The position numbers and the translations under genes were made by a program. DNA of 64,000 bases from JAJPKK01 sp963747835 (GTDB taxonomy: Bacteria > Pseudomonadota > Alphaproteobacteria > Rhizobiales > Xanthobacteraceae): the NCBI GenBank assembly GCA_963747835.1, contig CAVVGO010000003.1, positions 142,761-206,760 of the forward strand, written 5' to 3'. Under the pieces are notes generated by a model that worked only from the letters and a program-made list of their open reading frames with translations, was not told the origin of the DNA and did not search any database. Below, piece by piece: positions 9,036 through 17,488 of this stretch; within the stretch, counting starts at the first letter, position 1, and each line of letters opens with the position of its first letter.

Positions 9036-10061
9036 TCACGCCGCCTTCTTCTCCAGGTCGACCTTCCACTGCCCAAGGCTCGCAAGCCCGTTCATCCGGG
9101 CGCGATGCGAAAACGCGCGTTGCGCGGCGGCGACGTTCTCGGATTTGCCCGACCACACTTTCTGCGGTGCGTGCTGGAGCGCGCGGCCATACGAGAACGT
9201 AAGCCGCCACGGCAGGTTGCCGATCCGGTTCATCGCATCGAGATGCGCGGTTGCCTCCTCGTCCGATTGGCCGCCCGACAGGAACGCGACGCCCGGCACG
9301 GCACCCGGCACGCATTCCTTGAGGAGCCGGATGGTTTTCTCGGCGACCTCTTCGACGCCGGCGCGCTTGGCATTCTTCTGGCCGGAGATCACCATGTTCG
9401 GCTTGAGCACCATGCCCTCCAGCGCAACGCGGTTGTAGTAGAGTTCCTGGAACGTCTCCTTGAGCACCCGCTCGGTCACGGCGCGACAGCGGTCGATGTC
9501 GTGATCGCCGTCCATGAGAACTTCAGGCTCGACGATCGGCACGATCTGGGCAGCCTGGCACAGCGCCGCATAGCGCGCGAGCGCGTGAGCATTGGCATGA
9601 ATGGCGCTGTAAGTCGGAATGCCCGCGCCGATGTCGATCGCGGCACGCCACTTCGCAAAGCGCGCGCCCTGCTCGTAGTATTTCGGCAGACGGTCGGCGA
9701 GTTTGTCGAGGCCGATGGTGATGACTTCGTTGGGGCACTCCGGGAGCGGCTTGGTGCCCTCGTCCACCTTGATGCCCGGCAGCGCACCGGAGTTGCGGAT
9801 GAGCTTTACCAACGGGGTGCCGTCCTTGGCTTTCTGCCAGATGGTCTCGTCATACAGGATGATGCCGGAGATGTGGTTGCGGATCGCCTCGGTCGAGCGG
9901 AACAGCATTTCGCGGTAATCGCGCCGGTTCTCCTCGGTGTTCTCCACACCGATCGCATCGAACCGCCGCTTGATGGTGCCGGTGGATTCGTCCGCCGCCA
10001 ACAGGCCCTTGCCGGGAGCCACCAATGCGGTTGCGACCTTGTTCAAATCGGCGAGGTTCAT
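9036..10061 (-). CDS. Fructose-bisphosphate aldolase, class I
   Basis: Schiff-base aldolase that interconverts fructose 1,6-bisphosphate and two triose phosphates. It is 341 residues and aligns with the animal/plant-type class I family rather than the DhnA type. Landmarks are GKGLLAADEST at 17-27, VPIVEPEVLMDGDHDI near 174-189, and EGMVLKPNMV with the Schiff-base lysine K220; FLSGGQSDEEAT follows. It is the last gene of the leftward tkt-gap-pgk-aldolase cluster, 126 bases after pgk. Bacteria of this group often use a class II enzyme, so presence of a class I form in the cluster is worth noting. Confidence 0.95.
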   Translation of the reverse strand: MNLADLNKVATALVAPGKGLLAADESTGTIKRRFDAIGVENTEENRRDYREMLFRSTEAIRNHISGIILYDETIWQKAKDGTPLVKLIRNSGALPGIKVDEGTKPLPECPNEVITIGLDKLADRLPKYYEQGARFAKWRAAIDIGAGIPTYSAIHANAHALARYAALCQAAQIVPIVEPEVLMDGDHDIDRCRAVTERVLKETFQELYYNRVALEGMVLKPNMVISGQKNAKRAGVEEVAEKTIRLLKECVPGAVPGVAFLSGGQSDEEATAHLDAMNRIGNLPWRLTFSYGRALQHAPQKVWSGKSENVAAAQRAFSHRARMNGLASLGQWKVDLEKKAA

Positions 10062-10187
10062 TGCATCTTCTCCGTCCTGAGCCGCGCCAATGCGGCGGCG
10101 ATCGATTAGGTCAAAATTGCCGGGCGCCGAACCGGAAACCCGCGGGTTTGCCTTCCTGTACGCGCAAGCGGTTCATTCTGAATGAAT

Positions 10188-11390
10188 TTATGCCACCCGC
10201 AAGACCTCGACGCCCGGCAGCGCTTTTCCCTCCATCCACTCCAGGAAGGCGCCGCCCGCCGTCGATACATAGGTAAAGCGATCCGCCGTCCCGGCCGCGT
10301 TGAGCGCCGCCACGGTGTCGCCGCCGCCGGCGACCGATACGAGCCTGCCCCGCGCGGTCAGTTCGGCGGCAGCTTCGGCAACCTCAACGGTTCCGTTATC
10401 GAACGGTTCCATCTCGAAGGCCCCAAACGGGCCGTTCCACACCAGCGTCTTCACCCGCGCCAACACCGACACCACGGCTTCGATGGATCGCGGACCGATA
10501 TCGAGGATCATATCGTCCGGCCCAATGGCATCGACCGACGTTACCCGGGATGGCGCATGGGCTTTGAATTCCTTGGCTACGACCGTATCGATCGGCAGCA
10601 CGATCTCGCACTTTTGCGCCGCGGCCTTGACGAGAATTTGTCGCGCCGTCTCGGCGAGATCGTGCTCGCACAGCGATTTGCCAACCGCCTTGCCCTGGGC
10701 GGCGAGAAACGTATTGGCCATGCCGCCGCCGATGATGAGGGCGTCGACTTTGGCGACGAGGTTGCCGAGCAGATCGAGCTTGGTCGAAACCTTGGCGCCG
10801 CCGACGATCGCGGCCACCGGACGCTGCGGCGTCTCCAGCGCCTTGGCGAGCGCGTCGAGTTCGGCCTGCATGGTGCGGCCCGCATAAGCCGGAAGCTTGT
10901 GGCCTAGCCCTTCGGTCGACACATGAGCGCGGTGGGCGACCGAGAAGGCGTCGTTGACCCACAAGTCGCCAAGGGACGCGAGCGCGGCAGCGAACGCCGG
11001 GTCGTTCGCCTCTTCCCCCTTATGAAAGCGCGTGTTCTCGAGGCACAGGATGTCGCCGGGTTTCATGGCGTCGACGGCGGCCTGCGCGGCGGGGCCGACG
11101 CAATCCTCGGCGAATGCCACCGGGCGCTTGATCACCGCGGCAAGCACGGCGGCGACCGGCTTGAGCGACTGCTTGGGGTCGCACCCCTTGGGCCGGCCGA
11201 AATGCGACAACAGGATCACCTTGCCGCCTTTGTCGGCGACCTCCGTGATCGTGGTCGCGACGCGCTCGATGCGCGTCAGATCGCTCACCTTGCCGTTGTC
11301 CATCGGCACGTTGAGATCAACGCGGAGCAGCACGCGCTTGCCGCGCAGGTCGACCTGATCGAGTGTGCGAAACGCCCCCACGTCCGCCAC
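10188..11390 (-). CDS. pgk: Phosphoglycerate kinase
   Basis: Transfers phosphate between 1,3-bisphosphoglycerate and ADP in glycolysis or the reverse (Calvin/gluconeogenic) direction. 400 residues, the usual size. Motifs: KRVLLRVDLNVPM, HFGRPKG, VNDAFSVAHR, a glycine-rich IIGGGMANTFL and WNGPFGAFE, with a C-terminal GGGDTVAAL. The start was set at the GTG at 11390, two bases after the gap stop codon; a second GTG at 11381 is possible. The tight spacing to gap indicates one transcript. Confidence 0.95.
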   Translation of the reverse strand: MADVGAFRTLDQVDLRGKRVLLRVDLNVPMDNGKVSDLTRIERVATTITEVADKGGKVILLSHFGRPKGCDPKQSLKPVAAVLAAVIKRPVAFAEDCVGPAAQAAVDAMKPGDILCLENTRFHKGEEANDPAFAAALASLGDLWVNDAFSVAHRAHVSTEGLGHKLPAYAGRTMQAELDALAKALETPQRPVAAIVGGAKVSTKLDLLGNLVAKVDALIIGGGMANTFLAAQGKAVGKSLCEHDLAETARQILVKAAAQKCEIVLPIDTVVAKEFKAHAPSRVTSVDAIGPDDMILDIGPRSIEAVVSVLARVKTLVWNGPFGAFEMEPFDNGTVEVAEAAAELTARGRLVSVAGGGDTVAALNAAGTADRFTYVSTAGGAFLEWMEGKALPGVEVLRVA

Positions 11391-11392
11391 AA

Positions 11393-12400
11393 TCAGATCA
11401 GCTTGCCCATCGCCACCGCGGTATCGGCCATGCGGTTGGAGAAGCCCCATTCATTGTCGTACCAGGACATGACCCGCACCAGTGTGCCGTCCATGACCTT
11501 GGTCTGGTCCATGTGGAATACCGAGGAGCGGGCGTCATGATTGAAGTCGATCGAAACATTCGGCTGGTCGGTGTAGCCCAGAATGCCCTTGAGCTGCTGC
11601 TCGGCTGCGCGTCTGACCGCGCCGTTGATCTCGTCCTTGTCGGTCCGTCGCTTGGCGACGAACTTGAAATCGACCACCGAGACATTCGGAACCGGCACCC
11701 GGATGGCGACGCCGTCAAGCTTGCCGTTGAGTTCCGGCAGCACGAGGCCGACCGCCTTGGCGGCGCCGGTCGAGGTCGGGATCATGGATAGCGCCGCTGC
11801 GCGCCCGCGATAGAGGTCCTTGTGAAACTGGTCCTGGGAGGGCTGGTCGTTGGTGTAGGCGTGCACCGTCGTCATGAACCCCTTCTCGATCCCGACGGCA
11901 TCGTTCATCACCTTGGCGAGCGGTGCCAGGCAATTGGTGGTGCACGACGCATTCGAAACCACGAGGTGCTGCTTGGTCAGCTTGTCGTGGTTGACGCCGT
12001 AGACCACGGTGAGATCGGCATGGTCGGCTGGCGCCGAGATGAGGACGCGCTTGGCGCCGGCGTCGAGGTGGACCTTAGCCTTGTCCCGGGACGTGAAGAT
12101 GCCGGTGCATTCGAGCGCGACGTCGACGCCCAGGTCCCGCCATGGCAGTTCGGCCGGGTTGCGGATCGCCGTCACCTTGATGGGTCCGGTGCCACAATCG
12201 AGGGTGTCGCCGGCTACCTTGACCTCGCCGGGAAAGCGCCCGTGGACGGAATCGAAGCGCAACAGGTGAGCGTTGGTTTCGACCGGCGCGAGATCGTTGA
12301 TCGCCACCACTTCGATGTCCTTGCGGCCCGCCTCAACGATGGCGCGTAGGACATTGCGGCCGATGCGGCCGAACCCGTTGATGGCGACACGAACTGACAT
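11393..12400 (-). CDS. gap: Glyceraldehyde-3-phosphate dehydrogenase, type I
   Basis: Oxidises glyceraldehyde 3-phosphate to 1,3-bisphosphoglycerate with NAD(P). 335 residues from the ATG at 12400, which is preceded by an AGGAG site. The nucleotide-binding start VRVAINGFGRIGRN is typical, the catalytic cysteine is C153 (SNASCTTNC), and the C-terminal SWYDNEWGFSNRM is intact. It is encoded between tkt and pgk. Cofactor preference cannot be decided safely from sequence alone. Confidence 0.96.
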   Translation of the reverse strand: MSVRVAINGFGRIGRNVLRAIVEAGRKDIEVVAINDLAPVETNAHLLRFDSVHGRFPGEVKVAGDTLDCGTGPIKVTAIRNPAELPWRDLGVDVALECTGIFTSRDKAKVHLDAGAKRVLISAPADHADLTVVYGVNHDKLTKQHLVVSNASCTTNCLAPLAKVMNDAVGIEKGFMTTVHAYTNDQPSQDQFHKDLYRGRAAALSMIPTSTGAAKAVGLVLPELNGKLDGVAIRVPVPNVSVVDFKFVAKRRTDKDEINGAVRRAAEQQLKGILGYTDQPNVSIDFNHDARSSVFHMDQTKVMDGTLVRVMSWYDNEWGFSNRMADTAVAMGKLI

Positions 12401-12562
12401 TTCCGGCTCCTCGGTTCCCCAGCGATCACGCGTCATATGTCATTGCGGCTGGCGTTGCGCCACCCACTCCGGTCGGATCGCGGGATAGGAACGTGGCGGC
12501 CGGCGCGGTGCTCAATTTTGCGGCGTTGATATCATACGGGGGCGGCGTTGCCAGCGCCGATT

Positions 12563-14632
12563 TCAACCGGTGGAAAGTTTGGTCAACGCGGCCTCGGCCA
12601 CGCGCTCGGCCGTGATCCCGAAGTGGCGATAGAGGTCCTTGGCAGGGGCGCTGGCGCCGAACCCGGCCATGCCGACGAACGCCCCATCGGATCCGATGAT
12701 GGCGTCCCAGCCCTGCCGGATCGCGGCTTCGACACCGACCCGGACCTTCGCCGGGCCAATCACGGCGGCCTGAACGGCAGGCGGGGCGTTCAACAGCAAT
12801 TCAAAGCACGGCACTGACACCACCCGGGCCGCGACGCCGCTGGCCGCCAGGAGCTTGCGCGCCTCGACCGCGATCGCGACCTCGGAACCGGTGGCGAACA
12901 GCGACACGGCGGCGGCGCCATCCGCGGCGGGGAGGAGCTCATAGGCTCCAGCCGCGCAGCGGTTTTCCGCCGAAATGCCGGTGCGTAATTGCGTTAGGTT
13001 CTGCCGCGTCAGCACCAGGACGCTGGGCGCGCGATTCGACGCGAGCGCGAGTTCCCAGCATTCCGCCGTCTCCACGCTGTCGCAAGGGCGGAACACCAGG
13101 AGGTTCGGAATCGTTCGTAGCGCCGCCAAATGCTCGACCGGCTGATGGGTCGGGCCATCCTCGCCGAGGCCGATCGAGTCGTGCGTCATCACGTGGATGA
13201 CCCGCAGGCCCATCAGGGCGGCCAGCCGGATCGCGGGCCGGCAGTAGTCGGAGAACACCAGGAACGTGCCGGAATATGGGATGATGCCGCCATGCAGCGC
13301 CATGCCGTTCATGGCCGCCGCCATGCCGTGCTCCCGGATGCCATAATGGATGAAGCGGCCCTCCGGGCGGGCGGCCGACAGCACCGCCATTCCTTTCGGC
13401 CTGGTATTGTTCGAGCCGGTGAGGTCCGCCGACCCGCCGACCATTGCGGGCACTGCCGTGGTCAGCGTTTCGAGTGCGAATTCCGAGGCCGCCCTGGTGG
13501 CGATGTCCTTGGGCGCGGCGGCGAGCTTTTCCTTGATGCCGCGAACCGCAGCCGCAAGTGCGTCCCTCGGCAGCTCGCCCGCAATCCTGTGATTGAATTC
13601 AGTGCGCCGTTCGGGCGCGAGCTTTGCAATCCGTTGATCCCAGGCGAACCGCGCCGCCTTCGAACGCTGCCCGGCGCTGCGCCAGTCGGCCAGAATGTCG
13701 GCCGGCACCTCGAACGGCGGCGACGTCCAGCCGAGCCGCTCGCGGGCGCCCTTGATCTCCTCGGTGCCGAGCGGCGAGCCATGACTGCCGCTGGTTCCCG
13801 CCTTGGTCGGGGCGCCGAACCCGATGGTGGTGCGGCAGGCGATGAGGCTTGGACGGTCGTTCGCCTTCGCCCACGTGATGGCGGCCGCGATCGCGTCCGG
13901 GTCGTGACCGTCGATCCGGGTTGCGCACCACCCGGCGGCCTCGAAACGCTTGAGCTGGTCGACCGAATCGGAAAGCGACACCGGCCCATCGATCGAGATG
14001 CCGTTGTCATCGAACAGCACGATGAGCTTGGCGAGGCGGAGATGACCGGCGAGTGCGATCGCCTCCTGGCTGATGCCTTCCATGAGGTCGCCGTCCGACG
14101 CGAGCACGAAGGTGTGGTGATCCACCACCTCGGCGCCGAATTCCGCCGCGACGTGGCGCTCCGCAATCGCCATCCCGACCGCGTTGGCAAGGCCCTGCCC
14201 GAGCGGGCCGGTGGTCGTTTCGACGCCGGGCACGTGGCCGTATTCCGGATGGCCGGCCGTAATGGACCCGATCTGGCGGAAGCGTTTGATCTGGTCGATC
14301 GTCACCGCTTCGTAGCCGAGGAGATACAGCACCGCATAAAGCAGCATCGAGCCGTGTCCGGCGGAGAGCACGAAACGGTCGCGATCGGACCAGCGCGGAT
14401 CGGCGGGATCGAACGCGAGGAAACGCGTGAACAGCACGGTCGCAATGTCGGCCGCGCCCATGGGCAGCCCCGGGTGTCCCGACTTCGCCTGCTCGACCGC
14501 GTCCATGGCGAGCGCCCGGATGGCGTTTGCCATGCGGTCGTGAGCCGCCCTTTCGCCCACCCGCGCCGAGCCGGATTTTTCGATGCCGCGAAGCGGCGCC
14601 GTCGCCGCGGCGGATTGAGCCGCTTCCCCCAT
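12563..14632 (-). CDS. tkt: Transketolase
   Basis: Thiamine-diphosphate enzyme that moves two-carbon units between sugar phosphates in the pentose phosphate and Calvin pathways. 689 residues. Visible features: SGHPGLPMGAADI at 51-63, the diphosphate-binding GDLMEG (181-186) followed by the metal-site region, the GSHGSPLG histidine loop, and the pyrimidine domain with FLVFSDYCRPAIRLAALM and THDSIGLGEDGPTHQP. It heads the leftward cluster with gap, pgk and aldolase, a known alphaproteobacterial arrangement. The ATG at 14632 gives a lead of about 30 residues before the first conserved block; a later ATG (residue 34) is possible. Confidence 0.96.
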   Translation of the reverse strand: MGEAAQSAAATAPLRGIEKSGSARVGERAAHDRMANAIRALAMDAVEQAKSGHPGLPMGAADIATVLFTRFLAFDPADPRWSDRDRFVLSAGHGSMLLYAVLYLLGYEAVTIDQIKRFRQIGSITAGHPEYGHVPGVETTTGPLGQGLANAVGMAIAERHVAAEFGAEVVDHHTFVLASDGDLMEGISQEAIALAGHLRLAKLIVLFDDNGISIDGPVSLSDSVDQLKRFEAAGWCATRIDGHDPDAIAAAITWAKANDRPSLIACRTTIGFGAPTKAGTSGSHGSPLGTEEIKGARERLGWTSPPFEVPADILADWRSAGQRSKAARFAWDQRIAKLAPERRTEFNHRIAGELPRDALAAAVRGIKEKLAAAPKDIATRAASEFALETLTTAVPAMVGGSADLTGSNNTRPKGMAVLSAARPEGRFIHYGIREHGMAAAMNGMALHGGIIPYSGTFLVFSDYCRPAIRLAALMGLRVIHVMTHDSIGLGEDGPTHQPVEHLAALRTIPNLLVFRPCDSVETAECWELALASNRAPSVLVLTRQNLTQLRTGISAENRCAAGAYELLPAADGAAAVSLFATGSEVAIAVEARKLLAASGVAARVVSVPCFELLLNAPPAVQAAVIGPAKVRVGVEAAIRQGWDAIIGSDGAFVGMAGFGASAPAKDLYRHFGITAERVAEAALTKLSTG

Positions 14633-14959
14633 CGATGTACCTGCCGTGAGCTAAAAAAATCTCGCGCCCGGGATTGGAACGCTGCGTGCCAAGGCTGAGT
14701 TTCAAGGCTGCCTTTCAAGGCCGCGGACTGATTAACATGTGAGCCCGGCGAGTCAACGAATTGGGCGCCCGTTGCGCGCCCAATGTGCGCCCATGGCCGC
14801 GCCATCCACACCTCTTGCACGGAATTGCGGATAGAATCGGCGATTGCGTTGACGCCCCGCCGGCTATGCCCGTAAGCTCTTACGCCATACGGGTCTTGCC
14901 ATAATCGTCTGCGAAGTAGGGATGCACAGCCTGTGTTGGCAGCTGGCCCAGAGGGGGCG
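14633..14959. other. tkt / DUF4164 divergent intergenic region
   Basis: About 325 bases between divergently transcribed tkt and the DUF4164 gene, expected to hold both promoters. A 9-bp inverted repeat (ATTGGGCGC at 14760-14768 with GCGCCCAAT at 14776-14784) lies about 130 bases before tkt. It has no adjoining T-run, so it looks more like an operator or structural hairpin than a terminator. Confidence 0.45.
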
Positions 14960-15241
14960 ATGAGCGACACGAGCGCGGTCGATCAGGCGGTCAAGCGCCT
15001 CCTGGATGCATTGGACGCGCTCGACGCCGTGATCGAACTGCGGCTCGAGGAATATGGCCGGCGCGGCTTGCTTGCCGAGCAAGTCCATGCCTTCAGCCTC
15101 GATCGGGCGCGACTGGCGTCCGAGCTCGACGGTGCGGCTGCGCGCTCGCGCGTGCTCGAGACCACCAATCGCGAGGCGGCGCGCCGCCTCGACGAGGCGA
15201 TGAACACGATCCGCGCCGTGATCGTGGAGAATCAGCCTTAG
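14960..15241 (+). CDS. DUF4164 coiled-coil protein
   Basis: A 93-residue protein made almost entirely of amphipathic helix (heptad-like leucines, many Glu and Arg), matching the alphaproteobacterial DUF4164 type that typically precedes zapA. The ATG at 14960 follows GAGGGGG. No catalytic residues are present. The next gene, zapA, begins 43 bases downstream, so co-transcription and a link to cell division are likely but not shown. The specific function is unknown. Confidence 0.7.
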   Translation: MSDTSAVDQAVKRLLDALDALDAVIELRLEEYGRRGLLAEQVHAFSLDRARLASELDGAAARSRVLETTNREAARRLDEAMNTIRAVIVENQP

Positions 15242-15284
15242 TGCGCCGTAGAATCAACCCGGTACGCGTAACGAGACTTCGGTC

Positions 15285-15671
15285 ATGGCTCATGTCAGCG
15301 TCACCATCAACAGCCGCCAATACCGCATGGCCTGCGACGACGGCCAGGAGCACCATCTCGGCCGGCTCGCCCACGACCTCGATCAGCGCATCAGCCATCT
15401 GCGCACGACCTTCGGCGAGATCGGCGACATGCGGCTCACCGTCATGGCGGCGCTGATCCTCGCCGACGAGCTCTCGGAAATGCGCCAGCGCATGCGCAAG
15501 GTCGAGGAGGAACTGGCAAGCCTGCAGCAGGCGCGCGTCGCCGCAGCCGATCGCGCCGAGGCGACGCAGGCCGACCTCACCGCTGCATTCAACTCCGCCG
15601 CCGAACGCATCGAGAAGGCGGCCCGGCTGCTCGGCCAGACCAGCGACGGCCATCAGGTGGCGCTCGGTTGA
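15285..15671 (+). CDS. zapA: Cell division protein ZapA
   Basis: Stabiliser of FtsZ polymers at the Z ring. It is 128 residues. The N-terminal VSVTINSRQYRMACDDGQE followed by LGRLAHDLDQRI is the ZapA globular head, and MRLTVMAALILADELSE leads into a long coiled-coil tail. Placement directly upstream of a 6S RNA and fau is the standard proteobacterial order (zapA-ssrS-fau), which supports both calls. Confidence 0.9.
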   Translation: MAHVSVTINSRQYRMACDDGQEHHLGRLAHDLDQRISHLRTTFGEIGDMRLTVMAALILADELSEMRQRMRKVEEELASLQQARVAAADRAEATQADLTAAFNSAAERIEKAARLLGQTSDGHQVALG

Positions 15672-15751
15672 CAGCCCGCTGGCGTCTTGCCGCCGACAAC
15701 ACATTGCCGGTAGCGAATCCCGTCCCGGTGCATTACATTAATGGCGCGGGG

Positions 15752-15906
15752 CTGCGGAGTGCGTCAGGAGCCTTATCCCCGGGGCCTTAGCGATCCTCAA
15801 GGGAGCTGTCCCTGGTCGGACCCGTGGGTTCGGACATATGGCGCCCACCTACTTTCGTAGGGAACCCGGGATCGTTGCTCCAACGGCTCTCGCGGCTCCG
15901 CACTTT
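15752..15906 (+). ncRNA. ssrS: 6S RNA
   Basis: An untranslated segment of about 155 nt between zapA and fau, the conserved locus of 6S RNA. Its ends pair: TGCGGAG at 15753-15759 with CTCCGCA at about 15896-15902, as expected for the closing stem. Internal GC-rich helices (GGTCGGACCCGTGGGTTCGGACC-like pairing, and CCTACTTTCGTAGG forming a tight hairpin near 15847-15860) surround a weakly paired centre, the shape that mimics an open promoter and binds sigma70 RNA polymerase. The exact ends are estimates. The AT-rich CATTACATTAATGG just upstream may contain the -10 element. Confidence 0.75.
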
Positions 15907-15911
15907 TGGCG

Positions 15912-16508
15912 ATGGCAGATCCGCACAATCCGACCGAAACGCTTAAAGCCGACCTCCGCCGTGCCGCCACGGCGCGACGGGACGCGTTGCCGGCGTCCGA
16001 ACGCTTGGCGGCTGCGCAGGAGATCACTGACCGCGGATTGCCTAACGGCGTTGTCGCCGGCCCCGGTATCATCGTGTCCGGCTATTCACCGCTGAGGAGC
16101 GAAATCAGCCCGCTGCCGCTGCTGCGGCGTCTTGCCGACGCCGGAGCCGGGCTTGCACTCCCGGTCGTGGCCGGCCGCGGACAGCCGCTTACGATGCGGG
16201 CGTGGTCGTTCGGCGCCCCGCTCAACGCGGGCGTATGGGGCATTCGCGAGCCGCCGGCCGACGCCGCGGAAGTGTTCCCCGACATTCTGATCGTGCCGCT
16301 GCTCGCCTTCGACCGGGCGGGCCATCGGATCGGCTACGGCGCAGGTTATTACGACATGACCATTACGCGCCTGCGCGCCTTGAAGCCGGTGACGGCGATC
16401 GGCATCGCGTTTGCGGCGCAGGAAGTCGCGGCGGTTCCGGCGACCCCCCGCGACGCGCCCCTCGATCTCGTGCTAACGGAGCGCGGGGCGATCGATTTCA
16501 GGGTGTGA
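15912..16508 (+). CDS. fau: 5-formyltetrahydrofolate cyclo-ligase
   Basis: ATP-dependent conversion of 5-formyl-THF to 5,10-methenyl-THF, recycling folate. 198 residues. The family signature is clear: KADLRRAATARRDAL at the N-terminus, VSGYSPLRSEI, PDILIVPLLAFDRAG and GHRIGYGAGYYD. The ATG at 15912 lies only about six bases beyond the estimated 3' end of the 6S RNA, so translation probably depends on a transcript that reads through or overlaps the RNA gene. The downstream phosphoesterase gene starts five bases after its stop. Confidence 0.92.
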   Translation: MADPHNPTETLKADLRRAATARRDALPASERLAAAQEITDRGLPNGVVAGPGIIVSGYSPLRSEISPLPLLRRLADAGAGLALPVVAGRGQPLTMRAWSFGAPLNAGVWGIREPPADAAEVFPDILIVPLLAFDRAGHRIGYGAGYYDMTITRLRALKPVTAIGIAFAAQEVAAVPATPRDAPLDLVLTERGAIDFRV

Positions 16509-16512
16509 CTTC

Positions 16513-17335
16513 GTGCGGATTGTGTTCATTGGCGACATCGTCGGAAGAAGCGGGCGCAGCATCGTGACCGAGCGCCTGCCGGCGCTGGTGAACAACTGGA
16601 AGCTCGATTTCGTCGTCATCAACGGCGAGAACGCCGCCGGCGGGTTCGGCATCACCGAGTTCGATCTATCAGGATCTCGTGGGTGCGGGCGCCGACGCCG
16701 TCACGCTCGGCAATCATTCCTGGGACCAGAAGGAGGCTTTGGTCTTCATCGAGCGCGCTCCGCGCCTCATCCGCCCGGTCAACTACCCGAAAGGCACGCC
16801 GGGCCGTGGTGCCGCGCTGATCGAGGCGCGTAACGGCGCCCGCGTGCTTGTCGTCAATGCCCTGGGCCGCGTCTTCATGGACCCGCTCGACGATCCGTTT
16901 GCCGCGCTGGAGCGCGAGATCGCCGCCTGTCCGCTCAAGACCGCAGCCGACGCCATCATCATCGACATGCATGCCGAGGCCTCCAGCGAAAAGCAGGCGA
17001 TGGGATTTTTCCTCGACGGCAAGGTGAGCCTCGTGGTCGGCACCCACACCCACGTTCCGACCGCCGATCATCAGGTGCTGCCCTACGGCACCGCCTTCAT
17101 GACCGACGTCGGCATGACCGGCGACTACAATTCCTGCATCGGCATGGCCAAGGAGGAACCGCTGACGCGCTTCCTGCGCCGGATTCCGAGCGGCAAGTTC
17201 GAGCCGGCACTCGGACCCGCAACCCTGTGCGGGCTTGCAGTCGAAACCGACGACGCGACCGGCCTCGCGCGCCGCGTCGCGCCCATTCGACTCGGCGGCA
17301 AGCTCGAAGAGACCCGGCCGACGTTTTGGGAGTGA
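16513..17335 (+). CDS. YmdB-like metallophosphoesterase, apparent frameshift
   Basis: Member of the TIGR00282/YmdB phosphoesterase family, whose Bacillus member hydrolyses 2',3'-cyclic nucleotides. It begins with the GTG at 16513: RIVFIGDIVGRSGR, then FVVINGENAAGGFGITE. At about 16665-16670 an extra base shifts the frame. The other frame continues IYQDLVGAGADAVTLGNHSWDQKEAL and later VGTHTHVPTAD, which supply the remaining metal ligands (D, N, H, HTH). With one base removed the protein is 273 residues, exactly the family size, so sequence error is likely. It sits close after fau. Confidence 0.85.
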
Positions 17336-17488
17336 GGTGGGGTCTCGTTCCTGCGTCCGCGCACGTTCGCCCACGGAAGGCGCGGATCGCCCATCCCGGC
17401 GCGTCGGCCGACGTCCCGCGTGGTCGCGGCGCGAACGGCCCAAGGCAAAGTGTCAGCCGGCAGGTCCCGCCGGCCGACACGCTTTGAG

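Noticed and set aside
13130..14698. 522-codon open frame antisense to transketolase
   Set aside because: Same reason: transketolase is complete on the minus strand.
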